A stretch of DNA of 64,000 nt from an uncultured Lachnospiraceae bacterium (GCA_910577115.1 CAJTMC010000010.1:35474-99473), one strand, 5' to 3'. Shown: positions 18,097 to 26,965, numbered from the stretch's first letter. Numbers and translations: made by a program. The notes: a model not told the origin generated them from the letters alone.

Positions 18097-18826
18097 AAAA
18101 CTGGATAAAAAACTTCTGGGAGAGCAGATTGAAGATGAGTTGATGAATTACATTTTGCAGGAGCCGGTAGAGATTGGTCAGCGGATTCCGAATGAATTTG
18201 AACTCGCTGAAAAATTCGGCGTTGGAAGAAGCACTATTCGGGAGGCAGTCAAGGGGCTGGTATCCAAAGGAATACTGGAGGTCAAAAGAGGCTCAGGCAC
18301 TTACGTAATCAGCACCCGCTCTATGGACGACGATCCGCTTGGATTGTCCAAGCTACAGGATAAATACAAGCTTGCGCTCGAGCTGTTTGACGTGCGCCTG
18401 ATGCTGGAGCCGGAGATTGCGGCTTTGGCGGCAGAGTACGCGACAGAAGAAGAACTAAAGCAGTTGGAGCAGCTTTGTGATGAAACAGAGCAGATGTACC
18501 TTACCGGAAAAAACCATATTCCAAAGGATATCGCGTTTCACACCTGTATTGCCAAATGCAGTAAAAATCGTGTCGTGGAAACACTGCTCCCGCTGATTAA
18601 TACGGCAGTCATGACATTTGCCAACCTGACACACAGAACCCTGATGCAGGAAACGATTGAAACACACCGCGCCGTCGTCAATGCAATTATTGACCGCGAT
18701 CCCGTAGGCGCGCGCTGCGCGATGGTAATGCACCTGACCTATAACCGACAGGCGCTGGTTAAGAAGAATAAGGAACATCAGGAAAAAAGCTTTATGAAAA
18801 AAGTGTCGGAGAAACATAAGAAATAA
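18083..18826 (+). CDS. GntR/FadR-family transcription regulator (FCD domain)
   Basis: 247 residues: winged helix (about 15-80) with LAEKFGVGRSTIREAVKGL and KRGSGTYV, then an all-helical FCD ligand-binding domain (about 95-225) with metal-ligand candidates D and H in the spacing of the family. FadR-type regulators usually repress uptake and catabolism of an organic or sugar acid and release DNA on binding it. The likely operator is the palindrome at 18963-18979 in front of the GntP gene. Confidence 0.9.
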   Translation: MYQFEKLDKKLLGEQIEDELMNYILQEPVEIGQRIPNEFELAEKFGVGRSTIREAVKGLVSKGILEVKRGSGTYVISTRSMDDDPLGLSKLQDKYKLALELFDVRLMLEPEIAALAAEYATEEELKQLEQLCDETEQMYLTGKNHIPKDIAFHTCIAKCSKNRVVETLLPLINTAVMTFANLTHRTLMQETIETHRAVVNAIIDRDPVGARCAMVMHLTYNRQALVKKNKEHQEKSFMKKVSEKHKK

Positions 18827-18962
18827 AAGTTGGAGGACAATACAATATACAGGCTATGAAGTACCGTAACGGCAAAGAAATTATGGTATAAGTGCACAAA
18901 TGAAGGTGGTTTTCATTAGAAAATCCCTTCTTTTTTTGTGCAGTTCCATGAAATGAAACTCA

Positions 18963-19006
18963 AATACATCAGATGTATTGACAAAAATTACCAAATAAAG
19001 TATTGT
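18963..19006 (+). promoter_or_regulatory. Promoter and palindromic GntR operator for the sugar-acid genes
   Basis: AATACATC-A-GATGTATT (18963-18979) is a perfect 17-bp palindrome that overlaps the -35 TTGACA (18978-18983). A 17-nt spacer leads to -10 TATTGT (19001-19006). A repressor bound here would block the promoter. The adjacent GntR gene is the obvious candidate. Confidence 0.8.
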
Positions 19007-19065
19007 TTTTATTACAAAACATAATACGTCATACAAATATGCAAGAAAGTGAGGTGAAACTGCAA

Positions 19066-19082
19066 AATACATCACACGTATT
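19066..19082 (+). promoter_or_regulatory. Second, imperfect GntR operator
   Basis: AATACATC-A-CACGTATT repeats the left arm and most of the right arm of the upstream palindrome, 103 bp downstream of it and 68 nt before the GntP start. Two sites allow looping or a roadblock after initiation. Confidence 0.6.
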
Positions 19083-19149
19083 AAAATGTATAATTGTGCG
19101 GAACGTGAAGGAAAATAAGGAAAGAGAGAAGAAAGGAGTTTGGTTAGTT

Positions 19150-20508
19150 ATGACAACAGAAACAGTTGCTTTAAATCCAACAAGACTTGTAATCGCGGCA
19201 ATAATCGGTTTAATCATATTACTGGTTTTGATTATCAAATTTAAAATTCAGGCAATGATTTCTATTTTAATCGGTGCAATTTCGATTGGACTGATTGCAG
19301 GAATGCCAGCGGCGGATATCGTAACGGCAGTCAATGACGGTATCGGAAATACACTCAAAGGCATCGCGCTATTGGTGGGCTTAGGCTCCATGTTTGGCGC
19401 CATTTTGGAAATATCGGGCGGCGCACAAACATTGGCAGTCACACTGGTAAAATGGTTTGGTGACAAAAAGGCGGCATGGGCGCTTGGAATCACAGGCTTG
19501 GTAATTGCGATGCCTGTGTTCTTCGATGCCGGATTGATAATCCTGATACCGCTTGCCTTTTCACTCGCCAAAAGAACAAAACGCTCGTCCCTGTTTTACG
19601 CAATACCGCTGTTGGCAGGTCTTGCCGTAGGGCATGCGTTTATCCCGCCGACACCGGGGCCGATTCTCGTGGCAACCATGCTGAACGTGGACTTAGGCTG
19701 GGTCATTTTGGTTGGTATCCTCTGCGGAACGTGTGCCATGATTGTCGCAGGACCGGTTTGGGGTTCGATCTGCGGAAAGAAATTCAATGTTCCTGTGCCG
19801 GAGCATATCGCAAATCAGGAAGATTTTGACGAATCAAAGCTGCCGAATTTTTGGGCGATTGTCGGAATTATTCTGATACCGCTTGTATTGATTATCTTGG
19901 ATTCTGTGACAGGCGTTGTTCCGGCGCTAAGCGGGTTGCAGCCGGTTTTCGGATTTTTGGGTGAGCCGTTCGTGGCGCTCTTGATTGCAACGGTAGCAGC
20001 GATGTTTATTCTTGGAATCGGTCATGGATATAGTACGCAGGAGCTGGAAAAGGTGATGACAAAATCGCTGGAGCCGACGGGATTGATTTTACTGGTTACC
20101 GCATGCGGCGGTGTGCTGCGCTATGTGCTCCAGTATTCCGGACTGGGTGATGTGATCGGAAACGCGGTTTCTTCGATGTCTTTGCCGATTGTAGTGCTGG
20201 CGTTTATTGTCGCGGCGCTTGTGCGAATCTGCGTGGGCTCTTCGACGGTAGCGATGACGATGGCAGCAGGAATTATTGCGGCAATTCCGGGAATTGTGGA
20301 ATTATCGCCATTGTATCTTGCGTGTACAACAGCCGCAGTAGCAGGCGGTGCGACAGTATGCTCTCACTTTAACGATTCGGGATTCTGGCTGGTAAAATCG
20401 CTGGTTGGCATGGACGAAAAAATGACGTTGAAAACATGGACGGTTATGGAAACGCTTGTCGGCGGAACCGGATTTATCGTTGCGTTGATTATTTCGTTTT
20501 TTGCATAA
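19150..20508 (+). CDS. GntP-family gluconate/sugar-acid:H+ symporter
   Basis: 452 residues from ATG 19150, 12 or more hydrophobic segments, matching the GntP family: an early GAISIGLIAG, GGAQTLAVTLVKWFGDKKAAWALG, the PPTPGPI loop and the C-terminal HFNDSGFWLVK segment. Members import gluconate and related aldonic acids. It is followed by an IlvD/Edd dehydratase and preceded by a GntR regulator, so it should deliver the substrate of that dehydratase. Confidence 0.92.
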   Translation: MTTETVALNPTRLVIAAIIGLIILLVLIIKFKIQAMISILIGAISIGLIAGMPAADIVTAVNDGIGNTLKGIALLVGLGSMFGAILEISGGAQTLAVTLVKWFGDKKAAWALGITGLVIAMPVFFDAGLIILIPLAFSLAKRTKRSSLFYAIPLLAGLAVGHAFIPPTPGPILVATMLNVDLGWVILVGILCGTCAMIVAGPVWGSICGKKFNVPVPEHIANQEDFDESKLPNFWAIVGIILIPLVLIILDSVTGVVPALSGLQPVFGFLGEPFVALLIATVAAMFILGIGHGYSTQELEKVMTKSLEPTGLILLVTACGGVLRYVLQYSGLGDVIGNAVSSMSLPIVVLAFIVAALVRICVGSSTVAMTMAAGIIAAIPGIVELSPLYLACTTAAVAGGATVCSHFNDSGFWLVKSLVGMDEKMTLKTWTVMETLVGGTGFIVALIISFFA

Positions 20509-20570
20509 AAACAGCGTATGGATACGTTGCACAGCATGCATGATTTAATTTCATATAAAAAATGTAGGAT

Positions 20571-20608
20571 CGGCAGCCTGCATGGCATGATTCAGGCTGT
20601 CGCATTTT
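20571..20608 (+). terminator. Intercistronic hairpin between permease and dehydratase genes
   Basis: CGGCAGCCTG (20571-20580) pairs with CAGGCTGTCG (20593-20602) with one G-U pair, followed by only four T. It is a weak terminator or a processing/stability element that could set the expression ratio of the two genes. Confidence 0.5.
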
Positions 20609-20650
20609 CCATATATTATTCGATTGAGATAGAAAGGAAGGAACAACGCT

Positions 20651-22405
20651 ATGAAGAGTTTAAAAAGTCAGGAAATGCGCAAAATCGCGCCGGAGCTGGA
20701 CCCGCTGCGGATTGGAACGGGGTGGAAGCCGGAGGATTTATCAAAGCCGCAGGTCATCATCGAAAGTACCTATGGCGACAGTCATCCGGGCAGCGGTCAT
20801 TTGAATATTTTGGTGGAAGAGGTCAAAAAAGGAATTGCCGAGGCGGGCGGTTTTGGTGCGCGGTATTTCTGTACCGATATTTGTGACGGGGAAAGTCAGG
20901 GAACGGACGGCATTAATTTCAGCCTTGTGAGCCGCGAGATGATAGCCAACATGATTGAAATTCACGCGAACGCGACGCCGTTTGATGCAGGGGTATATCT
21001 CTCAAGCTGTGATAAGGGACTTCCCGCAAACCTGATGGGACTTGCGCGTGTGAACATTCCGGCGATTGTCGTTGCGGGCGGCACCATGAATGCGGGGCCG
21101 GATATGCTGACGCTCGAGCAGCTTGGCATGTATAGCGCCAAATACCAAAGAGGCGAGATTGACGAGGATAAACTAAACTGGGCAAAGCACAATGCCTGCC
21201 CAAGCTGCGGCGCCTGCTCGTTTATCGGAACGGCTTCTACAATGCAGATTATGGCGGAGGCGCTTGGACTTGCGCTTCCGGGAAGTGCGCTGATGCCTGC
21301 GACCAGTCCCGACCTTTTAACCTTTGCAAGAGAAGCAGGAAAAAGGGCAGTGGAAATGGCGCACGAAGAAAACATGTGTCCGAGCGATATTGTCACAATG
21401 GACAGCTTTGAAAATGCAATCCTGGTTCACGCTGCCGTTTCGGGAAGTACGAACTGTCTTCTTCATATCCCCGCGATTGCGCACGAGCTGGGGATTGAGA
21501 TTACAGGCGATACGTTTGACCGCCTGCACAAAAATGCAAAGTATATCTTAGACGTGCGTCCGGCGGGACGCTGGCCGGCAGAATGCTTCTACTATGCGGG
21601 AGGCGTGCCTGCGGTCATGGAAGAAATCAAGGATTCGCTGCATTTAGATGTTATGACGGTAACCGGAAAGACGCTGGGGGAAAATCTCGAGGAATTAAAA
21701 CGCAACGGATTTTATGAGCGCTGTGATAAATGGCTGCAGGAATTTAATCAGCGGTATGGCTGTTCCGTTACGAAGGAGGATATTATCCGTCCGAAGGAGC
21801 GTGCGATTGGAACAGACGGAAGTATTGCGATTTTGCGCGGAAATCTGGCGCCTGAGGGTGCGGTTATCAAGCATACGGCATGCCCCAAGGAGATGTTTCG
21901 CGCGGTGCTGCGTGCAAGACCGTTCGACAGCGAGGAGGAATGTCTTGACGCGGTGCTGAAGCATAAGGTTGAGAAAGGCGACGCGGTGTTTATCCGCTAT
22001 GAAGGCCCCAAAGGCAGCGGAATGCCGGAAATGTTTTACACATCGGAGGCGATTAGCAGTGACAAGGAGCTTGGCAGAAGTATTGCATTGATTACGGATG
22101 GACGCTTTTCGGGGGCATCCACAGGTCCGGTGATTGGGCATTGTAGCCCCGAAGCTGCCGACGGCGGACCGATTGCGTTGGTTGAGGAAGGCGATTTAAT
22201 TGAGATTGATGTGATGGAGCGGAAGCTGAATATTATCGGTGTGCAGGGAGAACGGAAGTCACCGGAGGAGATTGATAAGATTTTAACACAACGGAAGGAA
22301 AACTGGAAGCCGCGGGAGATTCGTTACAAGAGAGGTGCGTTGCGTCTGTTTAGTGAACACGCAGTCAGTCCGATGAAGGGTGCGTATTTGGCGTATGAAG
22401 ATTGA
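20651..22405 (+). CDS. IlvD/Edd-family dehydratase, probably acting on a sugar acid
   Basis: 584 residues. Iron-sulfur ligand motifs are SCDKG (about 118-122) and CPSCGACS (about 177-184); the C-terminal DGRFSGASTGPVIGHCSPEA block is the family hallmark. The family covers dihydroxy-acid dehydratase (valine and isoleucine synthesis) and phosphogluconate or aldonate dehydratases. Here the [2Fe-2S] type N-terminal Cys is absent: the segment reads STYGDSHPGSGHL. Position behind a GntR regulator and a GntP permease favours a sugar-acid dehydratase over amino acid synthesis. Confidence 0.85.
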   Translation: MKSLKSQEMRKIAPELDPLRIGTGWKPEDLSKPQVIIESTYGDSHPGSGHLNILVEEVKKGIAEAGGFGARYFCTDICDGESQGTDGINFSLVSREMIANMIEIHANATPFDAGVYLSSCDKGLPANLMGLARVNIPAIVVAGGTMNAGPDMLTLEQLGMYSAKYQRGEIDEDKLNWAKHNACPSCGACSFIGTASTMQIMAEALGLALPGSALMPATSPDLLTFAREAGKRAVEMAHEENMCPSDIVTMDSFENAILVHAAVSGSTNCLLHIPAIAHELGIEITGDTFDRLHKNAKYILDVRPAGRWPAECFYYAGGVPAVMEEIKDSLHLDVMTVTGKTLGENLEELKRNGFYERCDKWLQEFNQRYGCSVTKEDIIRPKERAIGTDGSIAILRGNLAPEGAVIKHTACPKEMFRAVLRARPFDSEEECLDAVLKHKVEKGDAVFIRYEGPKGSGMPEMFYTSEAISSDKELGRSIALITDGRFSGASTGPVIGHCSPEAADGGPIALVEEGDLIEIDVMERKLNIIGVQGERKSPEEIDKILTQRKENWKPREIRYKRGALRLFSEHAVSPMKGAYLAYED

Positions 22406-22748
22406 TGTTTTCTTATGTATTTAGGGGAAATACCCTTAAACCATTGTCCTTTCCCTTAAAGCGTGATAACATTTAAGGGAAAACAGCATTGTAAAGATTA
22501 AACATCTGTTCAGAAATGAAGAGGTGTTTTTCTTATGGCGTTATTGCCTGTATCATGGTACTAGACAAGGTGATTTGTTGCAGGAATGATGTATCTGAAT
22601 GGGGTATCAAACGAGGAACATTGTATAAGGAACTGGCATCACAGGAGAACTTTAACAGAATTTGATGGAAAACTCATGGTTGATATTGTATAGTATTTTA
22701 TATGAGTTATGTGTATGTTCCAATCAAAATATGGTAGATTTAGGATGT

Positions 22749-22778
22749 GCCGGTTGAAAATTAAAATATTCAACCGGC
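22749..22778. repeat. Inverted repeat, 10-bp arms
   Basis: GCCGGTTGAA (22749-22758) and TTCAACCGGC (22769-22778) pair perfectly over a 10-nt AT loop. There is no T-run, so it is not a typical terminator; it could be an end of a small mobile element or an old terminator. Confidence 0.6.
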
Positions 22779-22852
22779 ATGCCTGTGCTTGGGAGCCTGC
22801 TTCGGTCAATTTAATTCCTTTCCGAAAACATATACAGTTACCGCATATACGC

Positions 22853-22920
22853 ATCTATTTAAAAATTATTTTAAATAGATATGGACGATTTGCTCATTAT
22901 TCGGTATACTCTATTTAAAG
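22853..22920 (+). promoter_or_regulatory. ArsR/SdpR-type operator and promoter
   Basis: ATCTATTTAAAA (22853-22864) and TTTTAAATAGAT (22869-22880) form a perfect 12-bp-arm palindrome. Right after it lie a weak -35 (TGGACG, 22882-22887), a 17-nt spacer and -10 TATACT (22905-22910). A further half-site CTATTTAAA (22911-22919) follows the -10. Binding by the downstream ArsR-type protein would be autorepressive. Confidence 0.7.
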
Positions 22921-22950
22921 ATTTGTTGAAATGCTATTGGAGGTGGTGCG

Positions 22951-23220
22951 TTGGCGATACATAATATATTGACAGCGTTGGCAGATGAAAATCGAAGAAA
23001 AATTTTGGAGAAACTAAAGCAGGGAAAAATAAACTCCGGTGATTTAGCAAATTCTTTGAATATGACGCCCCAAGCATTGTCATATCACCTTTCGAAGTTA
23101 AGGAAGGCGGATTTAATTTACGAAACAAAATTTAAAAATTTTATTTATTATGAATTAAACTTATCTGTACTTGATGAAGCTGTTATGTGGATGAACACAT
23201 TACGAGGAGGTCAGGAATGA
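22951..23220 (+). CDS. ArsR-family repressor, SdpR-like
   Basis: 89 residues from TTG 22951, seven nt after GGAGG (22939-22943). The winged helix is typical of ArsR: LADENRRKILEKL, then LNMTPQALSYHLSKLRKADLI as recognition helix and wing FIYYELN. No cysteine metal site is present. Its coupling to an SdpI-like gene (4-nt overlap) matches the sdpR-sdpI arrangement of Bacillus subtilis, where SdpR represses the pair. Confidence 0.88.
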   Translation: MAIHNILTALADENRRKILEKLKQGKINSGDLANSLNMTPQALSYHLSKLRKADLIYETKFKNFIYYELNLSVLDEAVMWMNTLRGGQE

Positions 23221-23888
23221 AAATAAAGAAAACAGTATATTTTATATTAATGTTTCTTCCTTTCGTGGCTGCTTTGACTGTACTGCAATATCTTCCGGAC
23301 AAAATTCCGGCACATTATGGATTTGATAATCAGGTCACCCGTTGGGGAAGCAAATATGAGGCGTTGTTATATCCTATAGTAACTGTCTTAATGGGAATTT
23401 TTCTGCTTGCGATGGCAAAGCTGGCGGCGAAGCAGGAGGAGCATGGGGAAAGTAATAAAAATGTTGTTATCGTTGCAGGTATTTTTGTGCTGGTTCTGTT
23501 TAATATCTTGAACGGTTATTCTCTTTACACAGCTTTTCACAAGGTTGAAAATCTATCAGCGGTTCCTCTCGATATCAATCGGCTTATTTTCGGCATTGTT
23601 GGTGTGCTGATGATTGCTGTAGGAAATATCATGCCTAAATTACGAAGGAACTCTATTGTGGGATTGCGAACATATTGGAGTTCGAAAAATGAAGAAACAT
23701 GGAAAAAATGCCAGCGACTGGGAGGAATTTCTTTTATTATCGGCGGAATTATGATAATAGGAGTTTGCATCACGACAAAAGGGATACCATGTTTATGCTC
23801 TGTTTTAGGAATATGGGTGACTTTGATTGTCATTGATGTTTTTTACACATATAAAATAGCTGGCAGAGTGAAACGCAGGGAGGAGTGA
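23217..23888 (+). CDS. SdpI-family membrane protein (DUF1648 plus SdpI domain)
   Basis: 223 residues from ATG 23217. Six hydrophobic segments. The DUF1648 hallmark LPDKIPAHYGFDNQVTRWGSK (about 21-41) and the SdpI block NIMPKLRRNSIVGLRTYWSS (about 137-156) are both present. In B. subtilis SdpI gives immunity to the SdpC toxin and sequesters SdpR at the membrane. No sdpA/B/C-like gene is near, so it may guard against a toxin made by others or simply sense envelope stress. Confidence 0.88.
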   Translation: MKIKKTVYFILMFLPFVAALTVLQYLPDKIPAHYGFDNQVTRWGSKYEALLYPIVTVLMGIFLLAMAKLAAKQEEHGESNKNVVIVAGIFVLVLFNILNGYSLYTAFHKVENLSAVPLDINRLIFGIVGVLMIAVGNIMPKLRRNSIVGLRTYWSSKNEETWKKCQRLGGISFIIGGIMIIGVCITTKGIPCLCSVLGIWVTLIVIDVFYTYKIAGRVKRREE

Positions 23889-23952
23889 AGTACCACCCTC
23901 CCTGATTACTTGCCTACAGAGATTAAAATCCGGCGCAAATGGACAGTAAGTG

Positions 23953-24417
23953 TTATTTTTTCGGTACATGATATTCAAACGCGATATCTCCCCGTACATA
24001 TTCGTAATCATTCAGCTTCACTTCATGGAAACCATATTTTTCGTAGATGTGCAGCGCCGGTTTCAGACTGCTGTTTGATATGATAAACAATTTCTGTGCA
24101 TCATGTTTAAGCGCCCAGTTCATAGCGGCTTCAAAGACAGCGCTTCCTGCGCCCTTGTGCGGGAGATGTTTGTTGGAGCCAAGCTTGCATAATTCCCAAG
24201 TTCCGTTTTCGTCTAACGGCTTTGACATACACGTTGCCAAAACATTTTCTTCTTCGACAGCAAAATAAATCATCGCTCCGTTTTTAAGGCTTTCCTCGAT
24301 ATGTAGAAAGGCATTCTTATCCTCTTCCTCCAAAAAACCAAAATTGTCAACAATCCAATCGGTGTTAAATTGAACAAAATAATCTTTATATTTTTCCTGA
24401 TATTCGATAATCTCCAT
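23953..24417 (-). CDS. GNAT-family N-acetyltransferase
   Basis: 154 residues, start ATG 24417 behind AGGAGGAG. Acetyl-CoA binding region HKGAGSAVFEAAMNWALKHD (about 91-110) and the C-terminal IYEKYGFHEV beta-bulge typical of GNAT are present. Its substrate is unknown; the protein resembles small regulatory or detoxifying acetyltransferases found widely in Firmicutes. It is monocistronic and convergent with sdpI. Confidence 0.82.
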   Translation of the reverse strand: MEIIEYQEKYKDYFVQFNTDWIVDNFGFLEEEDKNAFLHIEESLKNGAMIYFAVEEENVLATCMSKPLDENGTWELCKLGSNKHLPHKGAGSAVFEAAMNWALKHDAQKLFIISNSSLKPALHIYEKYGFHEVKLNDYEYVRGDIAFEYHVPKK

Positions 24418-24674
24418 TTTACGACGCTCCTCCTAAGAATTTGTTTTTACAAGCTAAGTATATATTACTTTGCAAGATAAGTAAAACAGAAATATTTAAT
24501 ATTAATATAAGAATATCTAATGTTAAGGAAAATCAAATTCCTTTTGAAAATCTGACATACAATACCAAGCATCCGCAGCGAATCGTTTTTTTCTCTGCCT
24601 GCTTCTTTGCAAGCTGTTCTCTTAACTGCTTTCTCTTTTCATAAGTATCGTGTTTTATCAAAAATAATAGTATA

Positions 24675-24750
24675 AACGACAATAGTGTCGTTTTTATTCT
24701 TGCCGTTGGGAATAAAATATGCTATTATAAAAACGATAACATAGTCGTTT
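24675..24750 (+). promoter_or_regulatory. TetR promoter framed by two operators
   Basis: Operator 1 is AAACGAC-AATAGT-GTCGTTT (24675-24694, perfect arms). Operator 2 is AAACGAT-AACATA-GTCGTTT (24731-24750, one mismatch), with 56 bp from start to start. Between them lie a -35-like TTGCCG (24701-24706) and a -10 TATTAT (24723-24728) with 16-nt spacing. The arrangement is a classic autorepressed TetR promoter. Confidence 0.8.
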
Positions 24751-24782
24751 TTTTGATGAATTGGAAAAAGGAGATGAATGTT

Positions 24783-25460
24783 ATGCCAAAAGTGAAAAAT
24801 GAATATTTAGAAAACAAAAGAAATGAGATTTTAGATGCTGCATTTGCAGTATGTAAGCGAAAACCGGCCTATGATATTACAATGACAGACATTGTATCAG
24901 AAACAGGTATGAGTCAGGGGGGCGTCTATAAATATTTTAATAATATTGATTTCGTGCTCGCTGCGCTCATTGATAAGTCAAACTTGCAGGGAAATTACAT
25001 GGAACAAATAGATGAAATTATGGAGTCCGGCAACGCACCGGATATTACTTTACACAAGCTGTTTTTAGTTTCCGAACAGTATTTTTCCGATATGCTGATA
25101 AGCTATAATAAAATACTTTTTGAACTTAGCACATTTTTTGCGTATCATCCGGAGCGTTATGAACGAATCAACAAAAATGTGACAACTTCATCAACTTTTG
25201 GACATTTAACACAATGTGCATCGAGAATTATGATAACAGGAGTGGAGAGTGGATATTTTGTGCCTGTTATGCCGGTAAATGATATTATGGCATTTATCAT
25301 AGCTTCTTTTGATGGCATTATACGGGATATAACGCTTTCCAAATGCTATTCCGGAAAAAGTGTACCACAATCAGGTGTCGCTTTTCATGAGAAAAATCTG
25401 ATTCAATGTTTATACATCAGCACGATGTCTTTGTTAGGAAAAAATCAAAATGAGAGGTAG
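24783..25460 (+). CDS. TetR-family transcription regulator
   Basis: 225 residues from ATG 24783, nine nt after AAGGAG. The HTH is ITMTDIVSETGMSQGGVYKYFNN (about 29-51). The C-terminal helical domain is divergent and should bind an unknown ligand. It is separated from the following serine hydrolase gene by three nt, so both are surely co-transcribed and self-regulated through the two operators upstream. Confidence 0.9.
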   Translation: MPKVKNEYLENKRNEILDAAFAVCKRKPAYDITMTDIVSETGMSQGGVYKYFNNIDFVLAALIDKSNLQGNYMEQIDEIMESGNAPDITLHKLFLVSEQYFSDMLISYNKILFELSTFFAYHPERYERINKNVTTSSTFGHLTQCASRIMITGVESGYFVPVMPVNDIMAFIIASFDGIIRDITLSKCYSGKSVPQSGVAFHEKNLIQCLYISTMSLLGKNQNER

Positions 25461-25463
25461 CTT

Positions 25464-26762
25464 ATGAAAAAAATAGTGTCAGCGTTGCTGATAATCGTAT
25501 GCGGACTATTGCCGGGTAGTATGGTTCATGGCTCACAGGAAACAGAACGGATGGCAAACAGCTATGATATCAATGGATATTCGATTGCCTACTATGAAAA
25601 CAATAAAATTGTATTTGAGAATTATGGAGCTGGAATCAATGAAAAGTCTGTATTTGAACTTGCTTCCAATGGCAAGGTGATTAGTGCCTATATCGCTTTG
25701 CAGTTAGTCGATGAGGGAAAACTGAATCTTGAAGACAAAATTGCCCCTTTTTTAGATGACAGCCTGCTCACTGATGATGAAAGAATATATGATATAACTT
25801 TAAAACAATTGTTATGCCATACGGCAGGTTTTTCTGCGTCTTTTGAATTAGGCATTGATAAAAAAATATATTCGAATCCCGGTGATGAATTTCGTTATTC
25901 GGGAGTTGGATATATTTATTTACAAAATGTAATTGAAAATGTCAGCGGCATGACGATAGAACAGGCTGCGAATTGTTATGTTTTTGAGCCTTTGGGAATG
26001 AAAAACAGCACTTTTAAACATACCAAAACAGTTACACCTTATATGAGGTTGTCCTCAGTTGTAATATATATCTTTACGGTGTTCATTATCGTATTGATTG
26101 TGTTTCTGTTGATTGCTTTTGTTATGGGGAAGATAACGAAATTCCGATTTTTTTCTTTTCGAAGTAGTCTGCCTGTTTGCTTTATTATAGCCGGTATTGT
26201 GAACACATTGTTTCTTCTGTTTGTTGTATCAAAAGTAGTGGTGATTTTTTGGTTATGTTTTGCATTTATGGGATTATTTTTACTTCTTGTCCGAAAAAAC
26301 ATTAAAGTTTTTTATGCCGGTATACCAATCGTGATTATTTTTGTTTTCATGATAGGCTTTACAGTTCCGGTCAGCATACCGGTTACAAATGATATAGTGG
26401 CAAAAACCCCAAATTGCGCATATACCTTAAAATCTACGAGTGAAGATATGGCGATGTTTTGTCAGGAGCTGATGAAACAATATCATAATCGTGATGGAGC
26501 TGTGAAAGATATGTTCTCTGCTGCTGTGAATATTGATACTGTTCATAGCTGGGGGATGGGTATTGCGATAGCGTCTGAAAACCAAGGAGAAACTTATTGG
26601 CATTCCGGCATTAATCCCGGTTTCCAGAGCCTTTTTGTCTTATATCCTTTGCAGGATAAATATGTAATTATTCTTACAAATAGCGACAATGGATTGGAGT
26701 TTTCTAAAGAAGTAGCAAAAGACTTTTTAGAAATCGAAGGGCATTGGGATATTAAGAGGTAA
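25464..26762 (+). CDS. Membrane serine hydrolase (beta-lactamase family) with embedded TM region
   Basis: 432 residues. A signal peptide (1-23) is followed by the penicillin-binding fold: SNGK at 68-71 as SxxK, RYSGVGY in place of the YxN box and WHSGINPGF as the HxG box near the C-terminus. Between them, at about 193-310, lie four hydrophobic segments that interrupt the catalytic fold, so the two halves of the active site must meet across a membrane insertion. Family members are esterases, D-aminopeptidases or peptide-modifying enzymes. Regulation is by the adjacent TetR protein. Confidence 0.85.
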   Translation: MKKIVSALLIIVCGLLPGSMVHGSQETERMANSYDINGYSIAYYENNKIVFENYGAGINEKSVFELASNGKVISAYIALQLVDEGKLNLEDKIAPFLDDSLLTDDERIYDITLKQLLCHTAGFSASFELGIDKKIYSNPGDEFRYSGVGYIYLQNVIENVSGMTIEQAANCYVFEPLGMKNSTFKHTKTVTPYMRLSSVVIYIFTVFIIVLIVFLLIAFVMGKITKFRFFSFRSSLPVCFIIAGIVNTLFLLFVVSKVVVIFWLCFAFMGLFLLLVRKNIKVFYAGIPIVIIFVFMIGFTVPVSIPVTNDIVAKTPNCAYTLKSTSEDMAMFCQELMKQYHNRDGAVKDMFSAAVNIDTVHSWGMGIAIASENQGETYWHSGINPGFQSLFVLYPLQDKYVIILTNSDNGLEFSKEVAKDFLEIEGHWDIKR

Positions 26763-26849
26763 AAATTGTATGTGTAAATGAAGTTATATCATACAAAAGT
26801 AATAAATCAAAATTTCGGAATATATACTTGACAACGTTGCATAGATAAA

Positions 26850-26965
26850 ATGTCGTCAGACATTATACTTGCCCAAAAGGGTATGACTTTACCGTAGTGT
26901 GTAGTAATTATGGTGTAATGCCGTCAGAGATTATACATGTCCCAATGGCATAAATCTACCATAAT
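26850..26965 (+). repeat. Degenerate direct repeat of about 48 bp
   Basis: Copy 1 (about 26850-26899) and copy 2 (about 26918-26965) share a frame of ATGYCGTCAGASATTATAC followed by CCCAA and a CTTTACC/TCTACC end. They lie in the 272-nt intergenic stretch 26763-27034, which holds no gene that I can see. Function unknown. Confidence 0.6.

Larger units (their letters stand above)
22406..22950. other. Intergenic region with gene remnant and inverted repeats
   Basis: 545 nt with no full gene. A 36-codon frame at 22556-22666 (MVLDKVICCRNDVSEWGIKR...) looks like a remnant but is not identified. An inverted repeat lies at 22749-22778 and a regulator palindrome at 22853-22880. Otherwise nothing is seen. 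Confidence 0.5.

Noticed and set aside
24535..24660. Lys/Gln-rich minus-strand frame (KRKQLREQLAKKQAEKK)
   Set aside because: Could be a gene remnant, but it has no start, no family and overlaps the TetR upstream region; too weak to list.
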